Of a stretch of 64,000 bases of DNA, positions 18,363 through 27,335 are shown piece after piece. The notes under the pieces are model-generated. The model was not told the origin of the DNA. It searched no databases and was given only the letters and a program-made list of their open reading frames with translations. Numbering within the stretch: the stretch's first letter is position 1; each line of letters opens with the position of its first letter. A program made the translations under genes and the position numbers. Source of the DNA: an uncultured Opitutia bacterium (GTDB lineage Bacteria > Verrucomicrobiota > Verrucomicrobiia > Opitutales > Opitutaceae); the NCBI GenBank assembly GCA_903834135.1, contig CAILHZ010000022.1, positions 38,464 to 102,463 of the forward strand. The letters run 5' to 3'.

Positions 18363-18787
18363 CCCGCTTTTACCCAGCTGGCGATAAGGGGATCTAGAGG
18401 CATACGTCCACGGGTATCTGATGAAATACAAACATGCTCGGTTCTAAGCTTTGCTGCAATTTTCTCAGGTGGGCCTAGTTTATATAAATCAAACTTAAGT
18501 TCGAAGGAATCTGCTGTCAGTAAGGCTGGGGTACACACGATCTTAAGCTTATCTCCCGGAAGTAGCGGTCTAAGGTAGCTTGCTTCACTTTTAGCTATTG
18601 GAATAACCAGTCCACTTGCTTTGAAAAAACTACCCAGCTCAACACCAGCTTGGGAAAGTGCCTCTTCGTAGGCCTCGTGGCATAGGGCTAGGTAGTTTGC
18701 GAAGAAAACAACCCCTGCAGCGTCTGTATCTGCAAAACGAACGGTTCGGTGATACACAAAAGGCATTTGCCTAAGGAGCCTGAACAC
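18359..18787 (-). CDS. menI: Hotdog thioesterase, probably DHNA-CoA thioesterase
   Basis: This 142-aa single-hotdog protein is of the 4-hydroxybenzoyl-CoA thioesterase type. The signature TVRFADTDAAGVVFFANYL, then CHEAYEEAL, carries the catalytic Asp (DTDAAG). The wording closely follows the cyanobacterial DHNA-CoA hydrolase (Slr0204 type) of phylloquinone synthesis. Being next to menC-menE, hydrolysis of 1,4-dihydroxy-2-naphthoyl-CoA is the likely role; a general acyl-CoA thioesterase (YbgC-like) is the alternative. It is convergent with menE, sharing 4 bases. The start may be M8 (MPFVYHR) instead. Confidence 0.75.
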   Translation of the reverse strand: MFRLLRQMPFVYHRTVRFADTDAAGVVFFANYLALCHEAYEEALSQAGVELGSFFKASGLVIPIAKSEASYLRPLLPGDKLKIVCTPALLTADSFELKFDLYKLGPPEKIAAKLRTEHVCISSDTRGRMPLDPLIASWVKAG

Positions 18788-18827
18788 GAAACGCTAGAAT
18801 TGCAAAACAGGAAAATAAGAGAAAACC

Positions 18828-20609
18828 ATGGCATTATCCAAAAAAGATATATCTGATATTTTAAGTGATATCGCAGTTCTGCTTGAATTAAAGGGTGACT
18901 CTAACCCATTTAAAGTACGGGCTTATCAAAGTGGTGCTCGTATTATTGATGCCCTCGATGATGAGCGCTTTGAGCAATTGGTTGCCGCCAATGAGCTAGG
19001 CACTGTGCCTGGTTTGGGTGAGGCCTTGGTGAGTAAAATCGGAGAATTAAAAGCGACCGGTAAACTCGTTTTTTTTGATACGCTTAAGGCTTCTATTGAG
19101 CCTGGTTTAGTGGAAATGCTTCAGATCCCTGGACTTGGACCAAAGAAAATTAAAGCAATTCATTTGAAATTAGGGGTGACTACAATCGAACGCCTAAAAG
19201 AAGTATGTGATCAGGGCCTCGTGGCTGAACTCGCTGGGTTTGGAGAAAAGTCACAGCAAAAAATTATAGAGGGAATTAAGAATAGGGAAGCCTACAGTAA
19301 GAGGCATTGGTGGTGGGATGCATCAGTGATTGCTGAACCTATCGTACAAGGCCTACGTGCCTTACCTGGAGTGAAACGTGCAGAGGCAGCTGGTAGTTTA
19401 AGGCGTTCACTTGAAACTGTAGGGGATCTTGATTTTATTGCAGCGAGTGATGAACCAGGTCCAATAGTAGCTTGGTTTACTACACTGCCTGGAGTTAAAG
19501 AAGTGACTGCTCAGGGTGAAACTAAAGCGAGTGTACGTTTCGAAAGTGGACTCCAAGCTGATTTACGTATCGTGCCTGATGCACAGTTTGTTTTTGCACT
19601 TCATCATTTTACAGGCTCAAAAGATCATAATGTGCAAATGAGGCAGAGAGCTCTTGCACGTGGAATGAGTTTAAGTGAATGGGGCATCACGGCTGTAGAA
19701 GGTGAAAATCAGGCCAAGCTTCAAAAAACTATTCCAAGTAGTGTGAGAGATGAAAAAGCGCTGTTTGCAGTGTTAGAGTTAAACTATATCCCTCCTGAAC
19801 TCAGAGAAGGAATGGGTGAAATAGATGCTGCAGAAAAAGGTGAATTGCCGGACTTAATTCAGTTAAGTGATATCCGCGGAGTATTTCATAATCATACAAC
19901 TGCATCCGATGGACATAATACGCTTAGTGAAATGGCAAAAGCAGCAGAAGCTTTAGGGCTAGAATATTTTGGAATCGCAGATCATTCAAAATCTAGTTTC
20001 CAAGCCAATGGCCTACAAGTAGATCGCTTACTAGAGCAAATTGAAGCTATACGTGCTTTCAATAAATCAGGTCAGTCTAAGTGCCATGTCTTTAGTGGCA
20101 GCGAATGCGATATCCTTGCTGATGGTGATTTAGATTTTGATGATAGCATACTTGCGCAACTCGATTATGTGGTTGCTTCAGTGCACAGTTCACTCACTCA
20201 AGAAGAAGATATTGCAACTAAGCGCACCATCAAGGCTCTTGAAAATCCTTACGTTACTATGCTTGGACACCCAAGTGGACGTTTACTGTTAAAGCGCGAA
20301 GCTAGTAAAATTAATTTAAGTAAAGTAATAGATGCAGCGATCGCCAATGATGTCATTATCGAACTCAATGCCGATCCAAGGAGGCTTGATTTGGATTGGC
20401 GTTTTTGGAGGAAAGCAGCCGATAAGGGCTTAAAGTGTTCCATTAATCCTGATGCCCACCAAACCGAGACCTTAACGTATGTCAAAAATGGAGTAGGCAT
20501 TGCGCGCAAGGGTTGGTTAACCAAACACCATGTCATTAACACCTTAGGTTTGGCAGACGTTAAAAATGTTCTTCTTAAGAAAAAAGCAAGTGCTTCAAAA
20601 CGTAAGTAA
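18828..20609 (+). CDS. polX: Family X DNA polymerase/3'-5' exonuclease
   Basis: Bacterial PolX fills short gaps in base-excision repair and carries a PHP exonuclease. The 593-aa protein has N-terminal helix-hairpin-helix modules ([15 protein letters not shown] and [17 protein letters not shown], residues 1-150). The polymerase palm follows with AAGSLRRS (about 187) and the metal-binding GDLDFI (about 199). The C-terminal PHP domain begins [11 protein letters not shown] (about 353) and continues with [24 protein letters not shown] and NPDAHQT. All catalytic groups look intact. It is followed after 63 bases by an IMPase-family gene. Confidence 0.95.
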   Translation: MALSKKDISDILSDIAVLLELKGDSNPFKVRAYQSGARIIDALDDERFEQLVAANELGTVPGLGEALVSKIGELKATGKLVFFDTLKASIEPGLVEMLQIPGLGPKKIKAIHLKLGVTTIERLKEVCDQGLVAELAGFGEKSQQKIIEGIKNREAYSKRHWWWDASVIAEPIVQGLRALPGVKRAEAAGSLRRSLETVGDLDFIAASDEPGPIVAWFTTLPGVKEVTAQGETKASVRFESGLQADLRIVPDAQFVFALHHFTGSKDHNVQMRQRALARGMSLSEWGITAVEGENQAKLQKTIPSSVRDEKALFAVLELNYIPPELREGMGEIDAAEKGELPDLIQLSDIRGVFHNHTTASDGHNTLSEMAKAAEALGLEYFGIADHSKSSFQANGLQVDRLLEQIEAIRAFNKSGQSKCHVFSGSECDILADGDLDFDDSILAQLDYVVASVHSSLTQEEDIATKRTIKALENPYVTMLGHPSGRLLLKREASKINLSKVIDAAIANDVIIELNADPRRLDLDWRFWRKAADKGLKCSINPDAHQTETLTYVKNGVGIARKGWLTKHHVINTLGLADVKNVLLKKKASASKRK

Positions 20610-20672
20610 AAACAGGATTTTACAAGGCGGTATCTTTACAAGACCGAATATAAAGGTTGGTATAACTAATTC

Positions 20673-21482
20673 ATGACTTTTACAGCATCACCAGAATTAC
20701 TTGCGCGTATCGAAGCTGCTAAAAAAGCGGTATTAGCTCAGACTGAACTATTATCTCAGCATTTTGGCCGTGCAGAGAGTCATTGGAAAAAAGATGGCAC
20801 TCGAGTAACAGCGATTGATATTAAGATTTCAGAAAATATTTTTAGAGAACTCAGCGCTCAATTTCCAGTAGATCAATATTTCAGTGAAGAATTAGCCGAA
20901 GATAATGGACCAATAGCCGTTACGGCACGTTTTGCTTGGGTGCTTGATCCTATTGATGGCACAAATAACTTTGCACTAGGTATTCCTCATTGTGCTATTT
21001 CACTTGGCTTACTTGAAGCAGGGCAACCTGCCTATGGAGTTGTCTATGATTATAGTCGTAAAAAACTCGTTACAGGTGGACCTGGCTTTGGTACTAAAGA
21101 TGGAGACAATGAAGTGCACGTTAGTAATAAAGAACCGCACATAGAAACTTTGGTTGGATTTCATAGCCCTTCAAATAAGGCAATGGTACCTTACGCTGAA
21201 GGCATTTTATCTAACTTTAAGATACGCGGTTTAGGTAGTGCTACTTTACATTTAACGTATGTGGCATGCGGTATAATCGATGGATGTGTTGATTATAATG
21301 TAAAAATATGGGATCTCGCTGCTGCCATTGCCCTATGCCGTGGTGCAGGCGGAGAGGTTACTTTTATTAATGGAGAACAACTTCCTATGAAGCAGTTCGA
21401 CTTAAATATGGGACGTATTTTCTACGTCGCTGGTGGCCCGAAAATGCGGGCCCGTTTAGAAGCGCTGAGTGGCAAAGTTTAA
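20673..21482 (+). CDS. Inositol monophosphatase family protein
   Basis: This 269-aa Li-sensitive, Mg-dependent phosphatase-superfamily protein has motif A DPIDGTNNF (about 91-99), an upstream metal Glu in FSEELAED (about 72) and motif B WDLAAAIALCRGAGGEV (about 215-231). Members act on inositol phosphates, histidinol phosphate, PAP or fructose-1,6-bisphosphate, and sequence alone does not decide. No pathway neighbour helps. Its stop shares TTAA with the convergent MBL gene. Confidence 0.9.
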   Translation: MTFTASPELLARIEAAKKAVLAQTELLSQHFGRAESHWKKDGTRVTAIDIKISENIFRELSAQFPVDQYFSEELAEDNGPIAVTARFAWVLDPIDGTNNFALGIPHCAISLGLLEAGQPAYGVVYDYSRKKLVTGGPGFGTKDGDNEVHVSNKEPHIETLVGFHSPSNKAMVPYAEGILSNFKIRGLGSATLHLTYVACGIIDGCVDYNVKIWDLAAAIALCRGAGGEVTFINGEQLPMKQFDLNMGRIFYVAGGPKMRARLEALSGKV

Positions 21483-22837
21483 ACTAAGTATTGCTCGCGA
21501 GGCACTGGGTCTAGAATTTTAGCCTGAGGTAAACGCTCCGTTAATTTATCTTTGAACCAAGCACGTGCTGGTGGATCGCCGTGGGTTAAGACGATACTGC
21601 GAGCCTGTGTTTGCACCGCAAATTCTAGGAGCTCTTCGCGATCCGCGTGACCACTTAATTCAAAGCGCTCAATCGCGGCTTTAATCTTTGTTTTTACGTG
21701 TGCTGCTTCAAATAGGAATGTTTCACCATGCTTTGTAGCAAGAAGTTTTCCACCGGGAGTCTCAGGATCACAGTATCCAACAAACCCAATGGTGTTGTGT
21801 GTATTACCAAGCAGTCCTGACGCGAGCGTATAGCTAGGCGTTTTCTCAACCATCATTCCAGAGCTTACGATGTAGAGTGCATTTTGCTTAGGATCTTCCC
21901 CTGGCTTTAATTTACGTGGAAGAGGTCTAACTTTAAGATCTTTAGCCCATGAACGACTAAATTGAATGTGTTTAGTCTTACGTGCGATATCGTCGAAGTA
22001 ATCGACTAAATCAAGACCTAGTCCGGATGCGTAAATAGGACACTCAACTAAGCGTCCAAACTGACGAGCATCATGAATGACTGCTAAAATTTCCTGCATA
22101 CGGCCTAGTGCAAACACTGGCATTAAGAATGAACCACCTTTTTGAATCGTGTCATTAATACTTGCGACAAGACGGGCCACTTCTTCGCCGCGACTTTTAC
22201 CGACTGCTCGCTCGGTTGTACCTCGAGTAGTTTCCATTACTAGAGTATCGAAATGACCTGCTGGAAACTTTGCTCCTGGAATGGTGCGCTGATTTTCAAA
22301 AAGAACGTCTCCAGTAAAGAAGATCGATCGGTGTTTATGCTTAATTTCAACACCTGCTGCACCAGCAACATGCCCCGCAGGATGGAAAATAACATCGATT
22401 TCGTCTTTGGCAGTTTTGAAGCGTTTATTGTGCCCAAAAGGGAATCCGACTAAACGCTTACCGCATTTTTCGATCTCATCATGGGTAAAGAGGGGATAGT
22501 CAGGGATATTTTCCTCTTCTTTTTGGCGCATCATCACGTTAGCTGAATTGTGCAGCATGCGCTCAATTAAGAGTTTACTTGAAGAGGTCAAAATAACAGG
22601 GGTATTCGGATGCTCCCGCATGACCACGGGTAAACTTCCAATATGGTCCAAATGACAGTGTGTAATGATGATTAAATCGAGGGGCTTGCCATGCAATAGG
22701 CCAAAATCGGGTGCAGCTTTACGCCCTGCCTTCTTAGGGTGTAAACCACTGTCTATGAGGATGTTAAATTCGCCGATTTGAACGAAAAGTGAGTTTGCGC
22801 CGATTCCACCGTCGCGATTTAGATCTATTAACTTCAT
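21479..22837 (-). CDS. MBL-fold beta-CASP exonuclease-like protein
   Basis: This 452-aa metallo-beta-lactamase-fold protein has an RNA-specificity (beta-CASP and RMMBL) C-terminus. The zinc motif THCHLDHIGSLP is at about 58-69, with later ligands in PAGHVAGAAG and FFTGDV. The beta-CASP part follows (GSFLMPVFALGRMQEIL, SSGMM) and the C-terminal motif is FELSGHADREELLEF plus VLTHGDPPA. Relatives are CPSF73/Ysh1-type RNA nucleases; activity is inferred. It is convergent with the IMPase gene. Confidence 0.9.
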   Translation of the reverse strand: MKLIDLNRDGGIGANSLFVQIGEFNILIDSGLHPKKAGRKAAPDFGLLHGKPLDLIIITHCHLDHIGSLPVVMREHPNTPVILTSSSKLLIERMLHNSANVMMRQKEEENIPDYPLFTHDEIEKCGKRLVGFPFGHNKRFKTAKDEIDVIFHPAGHVAGAAGVEIKHKHRSIFFTGDVLFENQRTIPGAKFPAGHFDTLVMETTRGTTERAVGKSRGEEVARLVASINDTIQKGGSFLMPVFALGRMQEILAVIHDARQFGRLVECPIYASGLGLDLVDYFDDIARKTKHIQFSRSWAKDLKVRPLPRKLKPGEDPKQNALYIVSSGMMVEKTPSYTLASGLLGNTHNTIGFVGYCDPETPGGKLLATKHGETFLFEAAHVKTKIKAAIERFELSGHADREELLEFAVQTQARSIVLTHGDPPARAWFKDKLTERLPQAKILDPVPREQYLV

Positions 22838-23035
22838 GTAGTCTTGGTTTCTCGCCTTCTCTTTAAGGGTGCTAATGACTTTATCGTCACGTAGGCCTAG
22901 GAGGGTAGGTTAGAATATGGCAGTAATGCCTAGGTGCTAATGTGTTGCATGCCTGTTGATTTTCAACGCTTTGTTTAAAAGAACATTGAATGGTAGAATC
23001 CTTAAGATCACAACTTCCAATGTCATAACACGCTC

Positions 23036-23566
23036 ATGAGCCTTAAAATTGGAATTTTAAACATCTCGGACAGGGCAAGTTCAGGGGTCTATGCTGATAT
23101 TCCAGGTCAGGCCTGTGTAGCCTTGCTTAAGGAATGGCTCACAACCCCAGTCGAATTCGATTATAAGGTTATCCCAGATGAACAAGCAGTGATTGAAGCG
23201 GAGCTTAAAAGGATGGCAGATACTGATAGCTGCTGTCTTGTAGTCACCACAGGTGGTACAGGACCTTCAGTAAGAGATGTTACTCCAGAAGCAACTATGG
23301 CTGTATGTGATAAAATGCTTCCCGGATTTGGTGAAAAGATGCGGGCTGAATCACTTAAATTTGTACCTACAGCAATTTTATCGCGCCAAGTTGCTGGAAT
23401 CCGTGGAAAAACTTTAATCATCAACTTGCCTGGAAGACCTAAGGCGATTCGAGAAAATCTAGAAGCGGTCTTTGCAGCAGTGCCATACTGTATTGATTTA
23501 ATCGGGGGCCCTTATTTAGAAACACGTCCCGAAGTGATGCCTGTATTTAGACCTAAGGCTAATTGA
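23036..23566 (+). CDS. mog: MogA/MoaB-family molybdopterin adenylyltransferase
   Basis: This 176-aa MoCF_biosynth protein is of the type that adenylylates molybdopterin before molybdate insertion. It begins IGILNISDRASSGVYAD and contains the substrate loop LVVTTGGTGPSVRDVTPEA (about 65-83) and LIINLPGRPKAI. The length fits MogA. No other molybdenum-cofactor gene is in the window, so the assignment rests on family similarity. Confidence 0.9.
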   Translation: MSLKIGILNISDRASSGVYADIPGQACVALLKEWLTTPVEFDYKVIPDEQAVIEAELKRMADTDSCCLVVTTGGTGPSVRDVTPEATMAVCDKMLPGFGEKMRAESLKFVPTAILSRQVAGIRGKTLIINLPGRPKAIRENLEAVFAAVPYCIDLIGGPYLETRPEVMPVFRPKAN

Positions 23567-23569
23567 AAT

Positions 23570-23935
23570 TTAGTGGGAACCATTTCTCCAGCCTGGAGGT
23601 AAGATATACCCCGGTCCCATGATGTAAGCTCTGTAGTAAAGCCAGAAGACCAGTAGTGCTAGAACTGCCATAAAAATTAATTCACCGGTACGGCCACCTC
23701 TGCGTTTACTTGAGAAGTGAAGTGTATTTACAAGCGATTCAATAGCGGGTGCAGCTAGCATGGATACAACCGAGCCCCCAAATAAAACCATACCCATAAT
23801 AAAAAGAGTTCTTAAAATACCGTCGTGAATTAATTGGGATTTATACGAAATGATCGTATTCACCAAATTAAGTAAAAGAATACAGCACGGAACAATGATT
23901 GCTGTTCTTAAAATATTAACGCGTTTCACAGGCAA
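23570..23935 (-). CDS. Unknown small membrane protein
   Basis: This 121-aa protein has three predicted membrane segments (about 10-28, 40-62 and 86-106). A basic loop KRRGGRTG lies between the second and third, and the C-terminus is Gly/Pro-rich. No family recognised. It ends three bases from the convergent mog stop and lies 14 bases downstream of the MazG-like gene, so it is probably co-transcribed with that gene. Confidence 0.7.
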   Translation of the reverse strand: MPVKRVNILRTAIIVPCCILLLNLVNTIISYKSQLIHDGILRTLFIMGMVLFGGSVVSMLAAPAIESLVNTLHFSSKRRGGRTGELIFMAVLALLVFWLYYRAYIMGPGYILPPGWRNGSH

Positions 23936-23949
23936 AATAAAATCAAAGA

Positions 23950-24324
23950 TTAAAGTTCAGTGTACTTGGTACTTTTGCCCTTAGCTTTTTCGATAGGATA
24001 CTTCTGAGCGTTTAAAGCCATCTTGCGCTCAATGGCTTCAGCAACATCGAGGTTTGCTACGTTTGCAAACTCCAACGCGTAGATGATCACATCTGCAAGT
24101 TCTTCAGAAATTTCAATGCGCTTTGCCGGATTATTAATGATGGTCTGTGAACTTTCTGCACTTTCCCAAAGGAAGTGTTCCATGAGTTCGCCTGCTTCAG
24201 CAGCTAAAGCCATGGATAAATTTTTAGGTGCATGAAACTGCTCCCAGTCGCGTTCCCGAGCGAAAGCTAAAATTTTGCTTTTAAGTTCAGCTACAGTGGT
24301 TTGCGAATCTGTGAGTGAGGCCAT
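23950..24324 (-). CDS. MazG-like nucleotide pyrophosphohydrolase
   Basis: This 124-aa all-alpha NTP pyrophosphatase resembles dCTPP1/RS21-C6 and single-domain MazG enzymes. These hydrolyse non-canonical or excess dNTPs to monophosphates. The metal-binding helices are NLSMALAAEAGELMEHFLW and ISEELADVIIYALEFAN, carrying the ExxE and ExxD pattern. I chose ATG at 24324 (MASLTDSQ) over the in-frame start at 24417, because the extra 31 residues are not family-like and enter the structured RNA region. Confidence 0.88.
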   Translation of the reverse strand: MASLTDSQTTVAELKSKILAFARERDWEQFHAPKNLSMALAAEAGELMEHFLWESAESSQTIINNPAKRIEISEELADVIIYALEFANVANLDVAEAIERKMALNAQKYPIEKAKGKSTKYTEL

Positions 24325-24439
24325 AAGTCGAGTTAATCGGGTTGTCTCATGCGGTGCAATATTGCTCACACTAAAAAAATACACTTGGCATAATACCTGC
24401 AATATGCAGATATCCATTTGTTCGCATGAACCGGAATCA

Positions 24440-24640
24440 ACAACAGTGCCGCCAAGCTCGCTCTTCTTTTAAGAAGGCTAGCTACCGCCATTGCTGCGTA
24501 ATGATGTCTCCGGTCGCAGCAACTTGGAATAAACACCAAGTGCTCGCGGGCATCAAAGCCTGAACCTCCGTCTTAACGGAACTCGTTCAGTCCTCTTGAT
24601 AGCCCGGTGGCCAAAAGCCCTGAGGGAGTTCCATTACACT
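24440..24640 (+). ncRNA. Candidate structured RNA, family unassigned
   Basis: A gene-free stretch of about 325 bases between divergent genes contains dense nested hairpins. These are TTGCTGCG (24491-24498) with CGCAGCAA (24515-24522), ACTTGG (24522-24527) with CCAAGT (24536-24541), and a three-tier hairpin at 24548-24605. In the last, GGGCATCAA pairs with TTGATAGCCC (one bulge), CTGAAC with GTTCAG, and TCCGT with ACGGA around a CTTA loop. GCCGCC near 24449 could close the whole with GGTGGC near 24606. It lacks the signature sequences of RNase P RNA, tmRNA and SRP RNA. A 6S-like RNA, an hsp20 leader element or a new RNA are all possible. The strand is not certain because the stems pair equally on both strands. 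Confidence 0.5.
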
Positions 24641-24650
24641 CATTTCTCAC

Positions 24651-25052
24651 ATGCATACGTACATAAATCCAAACACATCCAATCGTTCTTCACATGAAGC
24701 AGAGTCGGCTTTAGCCGGTTTTTGCAAACCTATGTATGAATGCCAGATGCATCGGGACTCTATGAAGCTTGTCGTCTATATCCCTGGTGTAGATGCAAAT
24801 AGCGTTAGCATTGAAGCACGCGGTGCTGACTTAATGGTCACTGCAATAAAGTCTCGTTTCGTACGTGTTAACTTTAATGCCCTCAACCTCGAAAGCTCTC
24901 AAAGCGACTACAAGTTGTGCTTAAGGCTTGGCAAGGGCTATGCATTTGAATTGATGCAAGCAGAGATTCAAAACGGCGTACTTTCGGTCAATGTTCCAAA
25001 GCGCAGTGCTGGATTTACTATGGCGGATACCAGCCTTCGCAATGTAGCATAA
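24651..25052 (+). CDS. Hsp20/alpha-crystallin-like small protein
   Basis: This 133-aa protein has an alpha-crystallin-type beta sandwich: SMKLVVYIPGVDANSVSIEA, then ADLMVTA and the hallmark GVLSVNVPKR (usual GVLTVTLPK). The N-terminal 30 residues are Ser/Asn-rich and the C-terminal IxI anchoring motif is not evident. It may be a divergent sHSP chaperone, or an Hsp20-fold domain used for another purpose. It starts directly after the structured RNA candidate, which may be its leader. Confidence 0.75.
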   Translation: MHTYINPNTSNRSSHEAESALAGFCKPMYECQMHRDSMKLVVYIPGVDANSVSIEARGADLMVTAIKSRFVRVNFNALNLESSQSDYKLCLRLGKGYAFELMQAEIQNGVLSVNVPKRSAGFTMADTSLRNVA

Positions 25053-25067
25053 AAAATATCATAAATT

Positions 25068-25301
25068 ATGGCACACTTCTTAAAGAAGTGTGTCGTTACT
25101 TATCGCATGCCACCGCTTTTAGCCGTATTTAAGAAAAAAATTAAAAAGGAAACTCCTACCATCTCACCTTCCGCATCTTCGGAAAGTATGACGTGGGGAC
25201 GGCCTGTTTTTAAAGCACCACCTTTAAGCGTTAAATTACCTCAGCCTAGTTCAAGTGATTTTAATTCACGCAGTGAATCAAAACAGCGCAGTAGCGCTTA
25301 A
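25068..25301 (+). CDS. Possible small basic protein
   Basis: A 77-aa frame, or about 64 aa if it starts at the second Met (25107, MPPLLAVFKKKIKKE). It is rich in Lys, Ser and Pro with no recognised domain. It follows the Hsp20-like gene by 15 bases on the same strand, and its stop shares TTAA with the convergent rlmJ, an arrangement seen at other real gene pairs in this window. A short hairpin (ACACTTCT/AGAAGTGT) covers the first start. Existence is uncertain. Confidence 0.4.
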   Translation: MAHFLKKCVVTYRMPPLLAVFKKKIKKETPTISPSASSESMTWGRPVFKAPPLSVKLPQPSSSDFNSRSESKQRSSA

Positions 25302-26197
25302 GTGGTCTCAGGTACTAGCCAATCAACTTCTGTTGATGCAAGAGAGGAACGTTTTAGTAGGGGTAGTAAAGCCTGCATGATTTCATTGGCTTTCTTATCG
25401 AAATGCCAAGGCGGATTGATAATCAGCATACCGCAGCCTTTTAAGCCTTGCTGCATAGGATCCACTGTAATCTCAGCTATAAGCGTGGGAGGAAGTTTTA
25501 AGAGCCTTAACTTTTCATTTAATTCATCGATGCGCATGCGCTCGGTGATCGGATACCATAAAGCGAAAACTCCGCTTGGAAAACGTTTTAAGCCTTGAGT
25601 GATTGCTTCTGCAATATTTGAAACTTCGTTTTCTAGTTCATAGGGAGGATCAATTAAGATTAGAGCTCGTCTTTCAGGAGGTGGTAGCATCGCTTTAATC
25701 GCAGTGTAGCCATCAAGAGCTTGTATGGTTACACGTGTTCCGTTCGAAGGTCTGCTGCAATGAATTTTTAAGATATCACATTCTTCGGGGTGTTTTTCAC
25801 ACAGAGCGACGCGGTCTTGTACTCGTGCTAGTCCTATCAAAAACGTGGGAGAGCCTGGATAATGTATAGGGCCAGCTTGTGAGGTGCCGCCCCGTTCTAA
25901 ATCAAATGCTTTAACAAAGCTGAGGTATTGGGTGATAGCCTCAGGTAATTTTGTTTGATTCCATAAACGACCAATACCGTCAGGATGTTCTGGTTTACGA
26001 GCCAACGTATCACCAGTAGAGGCAACCGTTAGATCATAGGCACCACGTCCTGAGTGAGTATCCAAGAAAAGAACCCCTTTTTGCTTCTCCTGCATCGAAC
26101 GGCACAGTTCTGCCACAATGATGTGCTTCATTACATCTGCAAAATTTCCTGCGTGAAAATGGTGTCGGTAGTTCACTGTATATCTCTGTCTTGCCAC
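25298..26197 (-). CDS. rlmJ: 23S rRNA (adenine(2030)-N6)-methyltransferase
   Basis: RlmJ methylates A2030 of 23S rRNA using SAM. The 299-aa protein has the family start YRHHFHAGNFADVMKHI, the SAM-binding segment FLDTHSGRGAYDL, AGPIHYPGSP and the catalytic DPPYELENEV. The C-terminal GCGMLIINPPW is also conserved. The start could be the ATG at 26197 or the GTG at 26173 (VNYRHHF), the latter matching the usual short N-terminus better. It is divergent from the metallophosphoesterase gene. Confidence 0.94.
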   Translation of the reverse strand: MARQRYTVNYRHHFHAGNFADVMKHIIVAELCRSMQEKQKGVLFLDTHSGRGAYDLTVASTGDTLARKPEHPDGIGRLWNQTKLPEAITQYLSFVKAFDLERGGTSQAGPIHYPGSPTFLIGLARVQDRVALCEKHPEECDILKIHCSRPSNGTRVTIQALDGYTAIKAMLPPPERRALILIDPPYELENEVSNIAEAITQGLKRFPSGVFALWYPITERMRIDELNEKLRLLKLPPTLIAEITVDPMQQGLKGCGMLIINPPWHFDKKANEIMQALLPLLKRSSLASTEVDWLVPETT

Positions 26198-26241
26198 AAA
26201 ATCGTCTTCATGAACACTATTGAGTTTAGTATTTTAAGAAA

Positions 26242-27048
26242 ATGATCCGAATTATCTCAGATATTCACTATGGCGATAAGGCCTCTGGGGTAGTGGACTT
26301 AAATCAGCTCTTACCGCTGTTTGAAGGGGCGAATTCGGTGATATTTAATGGTGATACCCTAGATACTAGACATGGACCTAATCCACTAAAAACAGCTCAG
26401 GATCTAGCTCAGATGAATGCATTTTTGGCTGGGCTAAAAATTCCTGTTACCTGCATTACGGGTAATCATGATCCAGATTTTTCTTCGATTCATCATCTTA
26501 ATTTAGCACAAGATCAGGTTTTTGTAATGCATGGGGATCTAGCCTTTGATAGTATTGTACCTTGGGGTAAGGATGCACCAATGCTTAGAAAACAGATTAA
26601 AGATGGTCTCGAGCGTCTCGGAGCAAATGTATCCCTTGAAGAAAAGCTTTCTCTTTATCGCAGACTTTCAAAAGACCTACCTCAAGGACATCAGGCCGAA
26701 AAAAATTCCGTTAAATATGCAGCAAAGTTTTTAAAGGACACTGCATGGCCTCCTTGGCGATTGTTGTATATGCTTAATGCTTGGAGATGTATGCCTAAAC
26801 AAACGGCTCAAATTTCAGCTCTAGCTAGACCACGTGCAAGGTTTGTGATTACTGGCCATACGCACTGGCCAGGTGTTTGGAAAACAAAGCAGGGTATCAC
26901 AGTCATTAACACAGGATCATTTTGCCCTCCTTTAGGTCAGTCATTAGTCGAACTCAATACAGACTTGCTGGTGGTACGGTCTATAAAACGCAAAAACGGT
27001 TCTTATTATCCTGGTAAGCGAATATGCGAATTCTTGCTCGCTCATTGA
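26242..27048 (+). CDS. Calcineurin-like metallophosphoesterase
   Basis: This 268-aa protein carries all five phosphoesterase blocks: ISDIHYGD (about 4-11), FNGDTLD (about 35), GNHDPD (about 75), MHGD (about 95) and GHTHWPG (about 205). The order and length resemble UDP-2,3-diacylglucosamine hydrolases (LpxH/LpxI-like step of lipid A synthesis) but also other phosphodiesterases. The substrate cannot be settled here. An 86-aa gene follows 26 bases later. Confidence 0.88.
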   Translation: MIRIISDIHYGDKASGVVDLNQLLPLFEGANSVIFNGDTLDTRHGPNPLKTAQDLAQMNAFLAGLKIPVTCITGNHDPDFSSIHHLNLAQDQVFVMHGDLAFDSIVPWGKDAPMLRKQIKDGLERLGANVSLEEKLSLYRRLSKDLPQGHQAEKNSVKYAAKFLKDTAWPPWRLLYMLNAWRCMPKQTAQISALARPRARFVITGHTHWPGVWKTKQGITVINTGSFCPPLGQSLVELNTDLLVVRSIKRKNGSYYPGKRICEFLLAH

Positions 27049-27074
27049 GCCTATAAGCCTCATCTACAAGAGCT

Positions 27075-27335
27075 ATGGGTATGGAATTTGGATGGTGGAA
27101 AAAAACGATTGAAACAGGTAAGTTTCAAGTGCACGCGATTGTGCATGGTGGCAATATTAAGTGGGTGCGTAAGCAAGGCCACCATACCTCATGGGAACCC
27201 TATATCCCGACCCAGGATGATTGGGATCAATTGATTTATGAGGCAGATAAGCGTTATGTGCGTAGACTCATATCTCCTAAACAACTTGCCGAAATAAATA
27301 AACTCAAGGTTGTAGCAACTAGTACGGATCTTTAG
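27075..27335 (+). CDS. Unknown small Trp-rich protein
   Basis: This 86-aa protein begins MGMEFGWWKKTIETGKF and contains HTSWEPYIPTQDDWDQL followed by an amphipathic helix. It has many aromatic residues and no membrane segment or signal. I do not recognise a named family. It lies close behind the phosphoesterase gene and its stop shares TTAG with the convergent gluQ. Confidence 0.65.
   Translation: MGMEFGWWKKTIETGKFQVHAIVHGGNIKWVRKQGHHTSWEPYIPTQDDWDQLIYEADKRYVRRLISPKQLAEINKLKVVATSTDL

Noticed and set aside
24325..24417. Longer N-terminus of the MazG-like protein
   Set aside because: Thirty-one extra residues precede a normal family start at 24324 and are not conserved in style.
24440..24640. 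RNase P RNA, tmRNA or SRP RNA at this locus
   Set aside because: None of their diagnostic sequences (GAGGAAAGTCC, tag-peptide frame with tRNA-like end, CCGGAAGGAAGCAG) is present on either strand.
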